A stretch of 64,000 nt of DNA from Allolobophora icterica (lineage: Eukaryota; Annelida; Clitellata; Crassiclitellata; Lumbricidae), in assembly GCA_963556255.1 (NCBI GenBank), contig OY744614.1, forward strand, positions 37,867,054 to 37,931,053, given 5' to 3'. Of the stretch, positions 52,101 through 59,900 are shown piece by piece. The notes below the pieces were generated by a model. It searched no databases, was not told the origin of the DNA, and saw only the letters and a program-made list of their open reading frames with translations. Numbering within the stretch: position 1 is the first letter of the stretch; each line of letters starts with the position of its first letter. Both the position numbers and the translations under genes were made by a program.

Positions 52101-54272
52101 TAGTATTTGTACTAGATTTATGCATGAAAAAATTAATTATGAAAGTCACTGTGGTAGAGTTGCTGGGAAGGAGAAGTAGCAAGAGCAAGCCTTTAAGCTA
52201 GTACAAGAGGATTTCTGCTTACATCGGATGATTTATATCGGTGATGCCAACAACACATTTCTGGTATAAATTCATATGGGTTGGTAAGGAAGAAGTTGAA
52301 GAGCACAACAAAGAACTGGAAAGTTGGTTTCTAATTGCTCCCAAGATTCCTGGGACTCGTGAAAATCACTCGATCATTCCAGAACCGTGTGGTTTAGAAG
52401 TCGGCCGGGTGTTTGGAAAAGACTCACTTCATGTGTAGTGAATTATCGGTTGCAAGTTCCGATAACAATTTATTTCAACCTTGTGAGTATGCTGCATGCC
52501 TGTATGATGGTCTTTGGTGGATTGGTTCCATTCGTTGTGTGTGAGATGAACACAATGGTTTGGAAGTTATCTTCGTGCACCCACATACATGGTCCTGCTT
52601 CTGCATTCAAATAGCCACAGAGAGAAGATGTTTGTTGGGTGGCAAACGAACATATTTTGTGTAAAATTCAAGTGCCAGTGACAAAACAAGATCATGTGAC
52701 ATCGATTGAAGATTGAACATGTATAAATAAAGAGTACACAAGATTGTAAAAGAACTAAGATGATTAAATGTGATCAAATGGTGCAAATTTATGATTCCAT
52801 CAGTGATGTTTATATTAAACCAAAAATATGTTACACACCATTTTTTATTATTTTAATTAAATATCTTTCTTTCATATGATAATGATTCACTCTGATAGAT
52901 ATCTACCAAATAACTCCAAGAACTGAGGAAGATGAAGAGATTGAAATATAAACTGACTCATTACAGAGCTTTTTCACAATATACTACTATGAAATTGACT
53001 CCATTATAAACTCGCGAATGTAGGAAACACTGCCACGAATGAAATAAAAATATAAAATGAACAAGAAGGAACACCATCACCATTTTTGGTGCTCTTACAG
53101 TGTCTGAGCTGCTCTTTCCAATGCTCTTTCCATTGCTCCATGACCTGTCACACATGATGATCTTTGGCCTTGAAAATGGTCTTCGGAATGCAATTTTCCA
53201 TTTTTGGAAGGCCATATGGTAGCACACATGCATCAGATATAAAAAATTTCTGCATATTTTTGTAGAGAAAGTACATTAGCATTATGAGTTGTTAAAACAT
53301 TCTTGAATACAACTTCAGTTTGGGCACATCGGGGCTGCAAAGTATGATCAGCAGACATGCACAAGTTTTTTTTTACCGTTTTCAGATGGGTCATAACATA
53401 ACAGTTTTCAACACTCATCATTCTTTTCTTCAGCATTTCATCTAAGCAACGATGACTAAATATCCTGAAAATTTCATAAAATTATCTTTGATATTAATGG
53501 AGTTATGAGCTTCTGAAAGTCATTACAAATTTAGACGTGAGTTCGAAAACGGCAAAAACGAGGTCACCCCATACCTCTTTGAAACTCTGTATCTTCAAAA
53601 CTACTTATCAGATTGATCTAAAATTTTGCCTAACTTCCTCTAATACCATAATAAACATTCTGTAAAATTTTCATTGAAATCCGAGATGGTCGACCTGGAG
53701 CCATTTGTTGAATTGAGATGGAATGACCCCACTCCGAACTAAACATACAACTCATCTATTCCGGTTTGCCTACTCTACGTAGCTTAACTTCTGGTTTCGC
53801 TGGTTTATCGCATTTTCGCCTCGTTCCTCAAATGGACTACGACTCTGACTTTCGTTTAATTTAAAGCAACAATCAACTGATGCATTATGATAAGGGCATT
53901 AGATTTTAATTATTAGATTAGATTAGATTAGATTTTAATTATTAGACTAGATATTCATAATGAGAGGTCATTAAAAGGCACTCCGATACACACATACATA
54001 CACAACTGCCCAAATCCTCTTTGTTAAGATTTCACTTCCAGCTTGTTTAATTATAAGCATTTCTGTATATATGACATTAAACTTAATGCAGTTTTATCTT
54101 TACTTGGTCTCTTTGATGAACTGCTGAGGAAGTTTTTTGTAGGCCACGATGCCCCAGTCATCGTGTTTCGCCTTAAAAACCTCTCCAAATCCACCGCATC
54201 CAATTCGTTCAAGGTCTGCCAACTTGCTGGCAGATGTTTTCATTCCATCTGGAAACGTCTTGTATGTGTGTC
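42810..54272 (-). CDS. RIPK1-like kinase: kinase domain, linker, RHIM, death domain
   Basis: Ten coding exons, in order: 54272-54104, 50216-49916, 49447-49243, 48634-48494, 48311-48232, 47752-46912, 46540-46311, 45821-45557, 44777-44580 and 43105-42810. They join in phase to about 900 codons. The kinase has the glycine loop G-C-G-G-F-G-E-V, the lysine in V-A-Y-K-K, the loop H-G-D-L-K-I-Q-N (non-RD, as is usual in RIP kinases), D-F-G, P-P-E-R-W and the C-lobe L-I-D-T-C-W. A low-complexity linker of about 450 residues leads to a RIP homotypic interaction motif (I-Q-I-G core) and a C-terminal death domain. This combination defines vertebrate RIPK1, which relays death-receptor signals to NF-kB, caspase-8 and necroptosis; the same role here is inference. 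The N terminus may start at the ATG at 54243, or an upstream exon may precede it, since a phase-1 acceptor lies at 54273. The last junction needs a GC donor or an unseen small exon. Confidence 0.85.
43320..43600 (+). pseudogene. LINE ORF2 C terminus in a RIPK-like intron
   Basis: The + frame reads F-V-A-G-P-A-T-W-N-I-L-P and L-E-T-F-K-S-Q-L-K-T-Y-L-F, followed by GGTGCTATACAAATCGTATT and (ATT)n. This is the 3' tail of a CR1/L2-group element inserted antisense to the host gene. Confidence 0.75.
43900..44152. mobile_element. hAT-like MITE, complete 253-bp copy
   Basis: The ends are CAGCGGTTTTCAAAC and TTTTGAAAACCGCTG, with a perfect 8-bp duplication ATGTATAG (43892-43899 and 44153-44160). It is the uninterrupted reference copy for the elements at 7594-8213 and 19128-26379. 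Confidence 0.92.
44580..44777 (-). CDS. RIPK-like exon: RHIM
   Basis: After TTTGTGCAG|CA it reads D-D-K-E-V-T-I-I-H-S-S-G-S-G-I-Q-I-G-N-N, then N-T-M-I-I-N. The I-Q-I-G tetrad flanked by Asn and hydrophobics is the RIP homotypic interaction motif, which builds amyloid-like kinase fibrils in vertebrates. A Pro/Ser/Ala-rich tail follows (P-G-R-P-P-A-P-S-S-S-S). To join the death-domain exon in frame the exon must end at 44580 with a GC donor (G|GCAAGT). The GT donor at 44576 would give a stop straight after the join. Confidence 0.85.
44985..45119 (+). repeat. Dispersed repeat, 1612-1716 family
   Basis: It matches the other copies in reverse orientation: GGTTACCAGACTCGGAC, CCCCTCTGACTTGAC, AGCGCTCGTGAATACGC, TTTAGAAGTTTGGAGATTACG. 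Confidence 0.7.
45557..45821 (-). CDS. RIPK-like exon: linker, Pro/Gly/Asn-rich
   Basis: From CTTACAG|CC to AAAA|GTTAGT. It has M-N-Q-P-M-P-T-F-P-W-H-E and P-N-R-D-S-R-P-F-Q-E-A-R. The donor is weaker than the others but leaves the one extra base needed by the RHIM exon. Confidence 0.75.
46311..46540 (-). CDS. RIPK-like exon: linker, second part
   Basis: From TGAATTTAG|AT to GCTCAG|GTATCA. It encodes D-A-Q-R-T-T-V-P-P-S-L-F-P-E-E-N and ends N-Q-P-F-P-A-Q. Polar, Asn/Gln/Pro-rich, no domain seen. Confidence 0.8.
46550..46640. repeat. AATTCAAAACTCA tandem repeat
   Basis: About seven AATTCAAA-type units in the intron next to the acceptor of the 46311-46540 exon. Confidence 0.8.
46698..46911. 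repeat. ~43-bp minisatellite abutting an exon donor
   Basis: Five units share TGACTTAATGAAACAGGCAT and CAAGTCATTGAGC. The last unit runs into the donor of the 46912-47752 exon, so intron length probably varies between alleles. Confidence 0.88.
46912..47752 (-). CDS. RIPK-like exon: 280-residue Ser/Thr-rich linker
   Basis: 841 bp from CATTTCTAG| to CACCTG|GTAATT. The protein is rich in Ser, Thr, Asn, Asp and Pro and has no recognised fold (starts E-S-S-S-S-E-T-S-I-E-C-D-G). It corresponds to the intermediate domain of RIP kinases, which is poorly conserved and carries caspase and ubiquitin sites in vertebrates. The Asp-containing stretches here are not enough to predict a cleavage site. Confidence 0.8.
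47850..48045 (+). mobile_element. tRNA-derived SINE, family 2
   Basis: The A-box region is GATTGGTTAGAGCACTCAC and the B box GGTTTGAATCTCC. They are followed by GGGACCTTGAGCAAGTCCTT, GCTCAGCGCCATCGATTGATG and an ATAAATGCATAG end. It lies antisense in a RIPK-like intron. Confidence 0.8.
48232..48311 (-). CDS. RIPK-like exon: short helical linker
   Basis: 80 bp between TTTTTCAG| and CAG|GTGACC. It encodes E-I-K-E-T-L-E-R-Y-T-S-E-E-M-K-R and on to E-E-L-Q-R-Q, a charged helix that could form a short coiled coil after the kinase. Confidence 0.8.
48494..48634 (-). CDS. RIPK-like exon: end of kinase C-lobe
   Basis: After TCTGGTAG| it reads M-I-S-A-V-V-Q-N-G-Q-R-P-D and then L-P-P-V-I-R-N-L-I-D-T-C-W, the helix aH/aI region, ending K-R-K-P-F-K. 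The donor AAAG|GTTGGT follows. Both phases fit the neighbours. Confidence 0.88.
48869..49207. mobile_element. hAT-like MITE with GGGTCGCGACCC subterminal repeats
   Basis: The ends are CAGCGGTTCCCAAACT and AGTTTGGGAAACTCTG, flanked by a perfect 8-bp duplication ATATAGAT (48861-48868 and 49208-49215). GGGTCGCGACCC words sit inside both ends. It lies in the intron between the DFG exon and the C-lobe exon. Confidence 0.92.
49243..49447 (-). CDS. RIPK-like exon: DFG, activation loop, APE-equivalent
   Basis: It begins I-S-D-F-G-L-S-S-W-K-D after CTGTTTTAG. It has a Ser/Thr-rich activation loop (S-K-T-S-S-R-S-T-S), then V-P-P-E-R-W-L-E and D-V-Y-A-F-G-I-L-Q-W-E-I-F-T. It ends at GCAC|GTGAGT with one extra base. 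Confidence 0.9.
49916..50216 (-). CDS. RIPK-like exon: alphaC helix to catalytic loop
   Basis: The acceptor TTTTGAACAG|A supplies the third base of the split Lys codon. The exon reads M-S-R-E-V-E-I-L-Q-S-L-R-H-K-N-I (alphaC glutamate in R-E-V-E), the hinge region V-L-E-F-M-K-Y-G-G-L and P-I-I-H-G-D-L-K-I-Q-N-V-L. Gly replaces the Arg of HRD. It ends at AAG|GTTGGT in phase 0. Confidence 0.9.
50758..50840. repeat. ~19-bp tandem repeat TTGACCACTTGACCAATAG
   Basis: Four to five copies in a row, the last one leading into the palindrome at 50829-50899. Confidence 0.9.
50829..50899. repeat. 71-bp near-perfect palindrome
   Basis: The 34-base arm CCAATAGTTTTGGTCAGAGG... is followed by a 3-base spacer and its complement ending CCAAAACTATTGG. 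There is a single mismatch, which would be a G-U pair in RNA. As intronic RNA it would fold into a long hairpin. Confidence 0.9.
50976..53729. mobile_element. Foldback element with ~0.9-kb terminal inverted repeats
   Basis: The ends are GGGTCATTCCGTCTCAATTC and GAATTGAGATGGAATGACCC. A 4-bp duplication CACT (50972-50975 and 53730-53733) is likely. The left arm runs to about 51870 and the right arm starts at about 52855. Reading frames of 67 and about 90 codons (51278-51481 with 51481-51756) recur almost unchanged on the opposite strand (53233-53436 with 52961-53233), which shows how little the arms have diverged. The ~0.98-kb centre holds a TATATG tract and no recognised transposase. Superfamily unknown. 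Confidence 0.88.
54104..54272 (-). CDS. RIPK-like exon: kinase glycine loop and catalytic lysine
   Basis: The exon enters after TTTTGCCAG|GA and leaves at CCAA|GTAAAG with two extra bases. It encodes M-K-T-S-A-S-K-L-A-D-L-E-R-I-G, then the glycine loop and G-I-V-A-Y-K-K-L-P. The Met lies 12 residues before the loop, a reasonable start for a RIP kinase. In-frame sequence before it (G-H-T-Y-K-T-F-P-D-G) would be used only if an upstream exon exists. Confidence 0.85.
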
Positions 54273-56788
54273 CTGGCAAAATACAAAATTCATCAATACG
54301 AGTCAAAATGCACATAAATTATGCAAAACAATGCCAGAAAGAAACATCAATTGTACAACCAATTAATTGAATGAGTTAATTAACCATGCAACATCAACAG
54401 ACTATGTACAAATTGCAGATTATATTTAAGTAGTGCCTCTGGCCAATTAATTACTATATCATATATGATATTTAATTTATAAATCTAATTAAATCAAACT
54501 GCAGTAAAAGCAATTTTTTAACACACAGACAGTTATTGTTCAAAACAGTAGATTCTAAGTTTCATTAAGTCAAGTTCTCAAGCGTTTAAACACCGAGTGC
54601 TTTGCGTTTAAAAGCGATTTAATTACCTCGATACAATGATATAATTTCACTATAAACTACTTTGCAAAACGTAAAGAATAAACTCATCATGTTTCTTTTA
54701 CTTTGATAAAAGCACGTCCTACACCAACACCTACTCTAGATCGAATAAGGAAACCAGATATAAAAAACCATCGTCGATTTCTCAACAACTCATCATAGCG
54801 CTTGGTAATTAATTTTCCCCAATTTTTTCGGTCTGCCGTAGAATAGAGACTTGGAATTCCTACAGTTTCATTCGTGAAAACCACAGAAACTAGAATAACC
54901 TGGCATCGTCGAATAATTACTATCAGATCGCATCCGGCAGAACTGTTACCACAGTATATACTGTTTATGAGCTATTATTCCACGTCTCATAATCTTTATC
55001 AAATAATTACTAATATAATTTGGTAATAGTGCACGGATTTTCCCTAAAAACGAAAGCAAACGTATCGCCACCTAGTGGGAAAATTAATTACCAACATCTG
55101 TTGTAATGTACATCATGTCATGTAATGCTAAAACAGCAGTTAAAAGTCTGTATTCCATTATTACACAGGCAATCAACCAATAAATTTCACCAGTGATTTG
55201 TTCAGTCGAGTTTAGTTTAAGGTAAATATCGAGAATATACCGAGAAAGACTCGAAATAAAGACGCCTGCAGTAAACAAGCAACTTCTGTGTTGGAAATAC
55301 ATTCCCATTCCCTTTAGATCTGCGAGTTGTCCTAAATATGACTCTCCTCAAACACTAACTTGAAAACTGCTGTTGTCTGCAGGGGTTGAACTGGGAGCGC
55401 CTCTTATATAGTAGCTTATTCAAATCATGCGCCACATAAATGTTCTGAAAGAATGAATTAAGAAAATAAATGAATGAATGAATAAAACAACAAACAGGCA
55501 CTCGAAGGCGGATAAATGAAAGGGTGTAATACAGGGCTGCAGAGGTAAAATTAGAGGTGAGTATACGCTACCGGTTAGTTTTCCGAAACAAATTAGAGGT
55601 GAGTATACGTTACAGTATTTTGTGAGCATACGCCTCAGTATTTTAATATAAATAAATATAAATATTTTGTGAGGTGAGTATACGGTCTCTAGAGGTGAGT
55701 ATACGCTGTATACCCGCGTATACCCTCGACTACAGCCCTGGTGTAATATAAAAAGTTCCAAATAAAATTTTTGAATTTCAGCTTTGCATTTTGTATCAAA
55801 ACGGTTGAGAAAAATAACTGATTGTGTAACTTAACTTTTTCGGCAGACCCTGATAATTACACAATTTTGCATAGACCTACTATAATAAGTATCATAATCA
55901 CAATTTTTTTTATCTCAATAATGTTTTACTGCATTTTTTTGATTAACTAATAATATTGTTAGTAGAAAAAGTTCAACTGTAGTAAATGCGGAAAGCAAGT
56001 ATGTAATTATGGGGATTATTTTCGTCAATCAGTACAGAGCTCAGTGATGCTATCTTCATAGTTTAATATTTTTTTAGATGGAGAAAGTGCTTAAGTTTTA
56101 TTTGTTTTTAATGTTTAACCTATGTAATCTCAACGAAAATGATCTAAATAGTTTACTCTTATAAAGGAAACATGATACTGAGCTTTAAAGACAACTTTTA
56201 TCGACGATCTGAAGTCTACTTTTTCCTTCTGGTTGTTGCTGCAGGCAGCGCAAGTTAGTCTTCACTACTGTAACGCACATAAATTCGATCGACGCTTCTC
56301 CTAACACTGAAAATCAAATACATGTTTATAGTTTTAGGTGTTATTCTGATTCTTTATAACACTTGTCATTGAATGTCTTCAGGACGCAATAGCGTTTCAA
56401 TGACGATTTTCATCGTAAAAGGCAATCCTCAATATACACAATTGAATCAACTTAACACTTTAACGACGAGAGTGTACTAAAAGTGAGTGGAAAACCAATG
56501 CCGCTCGTCGCTAAAGTGTTAAACAGCGCCCAAAGTGAAAGTCTTAAGGAAAATTGAGTTTGAAGTATGTACAACCAGGTGGAAAGTATGGTTTCATTTA
56601 TGCTGTTTGCTAATAGGGTGAAAACCGAAAGAGACGGAAAGAAAAAAGAGGTGTGACACATTTCAGCATTTTTAACAGAACATTTATATAGCCCCAGTAG
56701 GAGCCTTACAGTATTTGAATAGATGGATTTTGCAAATTTTATTGATTGTTTTGTAAATCTAGCAATGACTTCTGTCTTTTTGTTGCAG
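54273..56788. other. Intergenic region between the two divergent genes
   Basis: It should hold the promoters and missing 5' exons of the RIPK-like gene (leftward) and the polycystin-like gene (rightward); neither could be placed. A hAT MITE sits at 55532-55740. Open frames at 54687-54884 and 55084-55308 (reverse strand) show no domain. Confidence 0.5.
55532..55740. mobile_element. hAT-like MITE, 209 bp
   Basis: The ends CAGGGCTGCAGAGG and CTACAGCCCTG are flanked by a perfect 8-bp duplication GTGTAATA (55524-55531 and 55741-55748). The interior repeats GAGGTGAGTATACG four times. Confidence 0.88.
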
Positions 56789-56936
56789 CCATTTGTAATG
56801 CGACAGGGAATGGCTCATGGTACATTGGTTGTTATCAGTTGTTATCAGAGAACCTCAGGAATTCCAGTGAGAATGTGACCGTGCTTGGAATGGCTGGAAA
56901 TCCGATCAGCTGCGGTCGACAGTGTCTTGATCTGAG
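56789..56936 (+). CDS. Polycystin-like exon: WSC domain, first half
   Basis: It encodes I-C-N-A-T-G-N-G-S-W-Y-I-G-C-Y-Q and ends in C-G-R-Q-C-L-D-L. The GT at 56941 would put the next exon out of frame (immediate TAA). Ending at 56936 with a GC donor (AG|GCAGGT) gives C-L-D-L-R-F-K-F-T-A-I-Y, which matches WSC spacing. Confidence 0.75.
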
Positions 56937-59900
56937 GCAGGTGTCATCTGTCTATCTCTCCCTTCTGTCTTTTTCTCTCGCTCTGTGTCCTTCTGTCTCC
57001 CTCTCTGTCTTTCTGTCTCCCTCTCTGTCTTTCTGTCTTCCTCTCTGTCACGGTTTCTTTCTCTTCATTAGTTAACCAGGCTCCTCAGCTGAGCTATCTG
57101 CTGAGTCGGCCGTCTCAGTTGAGGTCTTGCACCATCTTGAATCTTCTGATTCTCTTTGACTGGAAGTTCATTCCTATAATAAAATGTATATTGTATGTCT
57201 CTTTTGATTTTGAAAATACAATTTGTAATTATTTGTTATTTTTTCTTTATTTGTTGAATAAATGTTAGTTTTCACCACTGTAAAACTTACGTTTCTTGTT
57301 TGCTCATTGGTAGATTTAAGTTTACTGCAATCTATTCGAATGGATGTCTTTGTTCCAACAACTTACCTGAAGAAACCTTGAAGCTGTTGCAGGCGTCGTG
57401 CAACCTTACGTAAGTTTCCGTAGTTTTGTGTCAAAGATGAATCAGTAATCATTGCTTTGCATATGGAATTGCTGTTCGAGATTAAATGTTCTTGGTAGAG
57501 CTATTTAATATATACAGAAGGATTATCAGTTACTGGATATATTCAAATGAATTTAGCTTCATTGCCTTTTCTGGGCAGTTTAATTCATATCTGCCAGTAA
57601 TGTGGTCATGCTGCGTCTGCACAATTCTCACTACAACTACCGGTAAGTGGATGTGTTGACCTTAGTAGAATTGTTATTTGGTTTGCTTGTTGCAGGTGTG
57701 CACTTAACACAAGTGCCTTAGTGGTGAGTGAGAATGACGATGTGCCTCTGGTTCAGTTCCTGCCCTGCGGTGGATCTGCAGGTGCAATGAGCGTGTACTT
57801 GAGCGCTGGGCCGTATCTCTACAACTTGTCTTCATTCATTACTATCTCTACCATTCATGTTGGTCAAGCGTTTGTCTTCAGCATTGTACTCGGCTTTGCC
57901 GGTCGTCCAAACATGCCACTCGGTAAGTGCAGTTTGCACTCGCTCATCCACTTAGTGGACGTATTGACCTTAGTAGTACACCTTAGTGTACACAGAATTA
58001 CCAAAGTCACTTAACCATCACACGTTTGCTGTGTTTGGAATAGTGGTTTAGATCTGTGTTAGGTCTGTGTCCACTGTCCACTCAGCTGGGTTTGCGATGT
58101 TGTCTTTAAAATGGCTCTCAGAGGTGCTCGAACATCGCTGTCCAATAATAGCTATTTTTTCTGGTTTTAAGTAATATGGTGTCTGTAACATTCTCTCTGC
58201 TATGCTTCTTAAATTTTTCTAATGGTGTAAACTGTTATTCACACATGTTACACTTTCACAGAAGTTGTTTTATTTTTTTATTTTTTTGTAGTGGTAAAAT
58301 GTATTTAGTACAAGCTGTGAGAATCCACCCAGATTTTTTTTTAATTTTTGTGGCTGTAGCTGACAGATGAGCATTCTATTGGACAGACCTACAGGTGTTT
58401 TGCTTAGACTGCATCTGTCATAAGGTTACTGAGTTGTCATCGCACTTACTTACTTTGAAACATTTCAGGTTTTGAGTCTCCAATGACGGTGCTGCCATCT
58501 GCTGTCTACATTGAGGCAACGTGTCCTGTGAACGCCAGTCCAGTAACTGCGAAGACTAAACACGAGCAAATAAACATCATCTGTATTGCGTCGGCAGAGG
58601 GTAACCAGACAGCAAGTGAGTAGGATGCATATGCCTTTGCTTCCTGTACACTGCACAACATGGTAGCTTCATGGAACTGTGCTTGTTTAAAACGTGACCT
58701 GGTGTCTTTCTTTTCTAACGATTTCTTCCCTCGTTTTTCTTCTTGCCTCTGACCATCTACTAATTAGGGGTCCACCGGAAACCGCCTCGGACATTTGCCT
58801 CGGCCGGAAATCCCGTTTCCGGAAGTATTCGCCTCGGCAAATATTGTAGAAGCAAATAGTTGCAAAAAATTGTTTCTTTAAAAAAAATTTTTTTCTTTAA
58901 AAACTTATTCAATAAACTTACGTATATAAAATTATAAATGTTGAACCTTAAAACAATTACACAGAAAACTTCACAACTGCACAGAAATTACTACAATTCA
59001 AATTGTATTAGTCACTTATTACAAGTACACAAATTTATGTCGATAATTTCTTATTACATGAAGTTGTGAAGCTTCGCATATGGAACAAATGGTACCCGGT
59101 TCGTTTCCGGATCCGGCAAATAGTACATCCAAATACTCGGATTCGGTTTCCGGTGGAAAATGTCTCTCCGGTGGACCCCTACTACTAATAATATTGAAGT
59201 TTTATAAAATGTTTAGAACAGATTAGATTTCAATTATGATGTGTTATAGAATGCTTATGATTTGAAGACAGCAATTAAGAATTAATGACTTAATATGGAT
59301 TTGCAAACAAAGCAAAGGGTCAGTGATGGTAAGTGCATGATAACCTAACCATTGCAAACTGCATTTACCGAGTCTGGACAACTGGCAACGCCGAGTACGA
59401 CGCTGAGCACAAACGCTTGATCAACTCAGAGTGACTTTCTATAACTAATTCAAGAGTTGCAGTAGTAAAATACTTATGATACAATACACTTCACACCCTA
59501 CAATACACTTCAGACCCACTCAACCCACTTCTCTTCCACCCTAACACTTCTCCGCCCTTCTGTCACCTCATCACTAGCATTTGCAAAATCGCTTTATATC
59601 CATAGCTGTTCCACCTTCCTGGAACAAACTCCTGCCAGTACTACAACAAATATCTGATCCATCGTACGAATTCATCAAAACCTCACCTCTTACTATCTCT
59701 CCACAGGTCTTTCACTCAAAACTGAAAACACTGCTCTTCCACAAATCCTATCCCGATTCCTCCTCTTCCCTCTACCTCCCTTGACGCTGCAGTTCTAAAC
59801 ACCACCAACCTTAGCCGTTTGCCTGAATGACCCTATTGGATCTTGACCTGGAACCGATTTCACCTGGAACCGATTTCACCCTCTGTCTATAGATTTTGGT

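Larger units (their letters stand above)
50217..54103 (-). other. Large first visible intron of the RIPK-like gene
   Basis: 3887 bp between the glycine-loop exon and the alphaC exon. It is mostly filled by the foldback element at 50976-53729, preceded (in + coordinates) by a 19-bp tandem array (50758-50840) and a 71-bp palindrome (50829-50899). No additional exon is needed because the flanking phases match. Confidence 0.8.

Noticed and set aside
54687..55308. Reverse-strand frames of 65 and 74 codons as missing 5' exons of the RIPK-like gene
   Set aside because: No recognised sequence and no compelling splice signals in the required phase; left unassigned.
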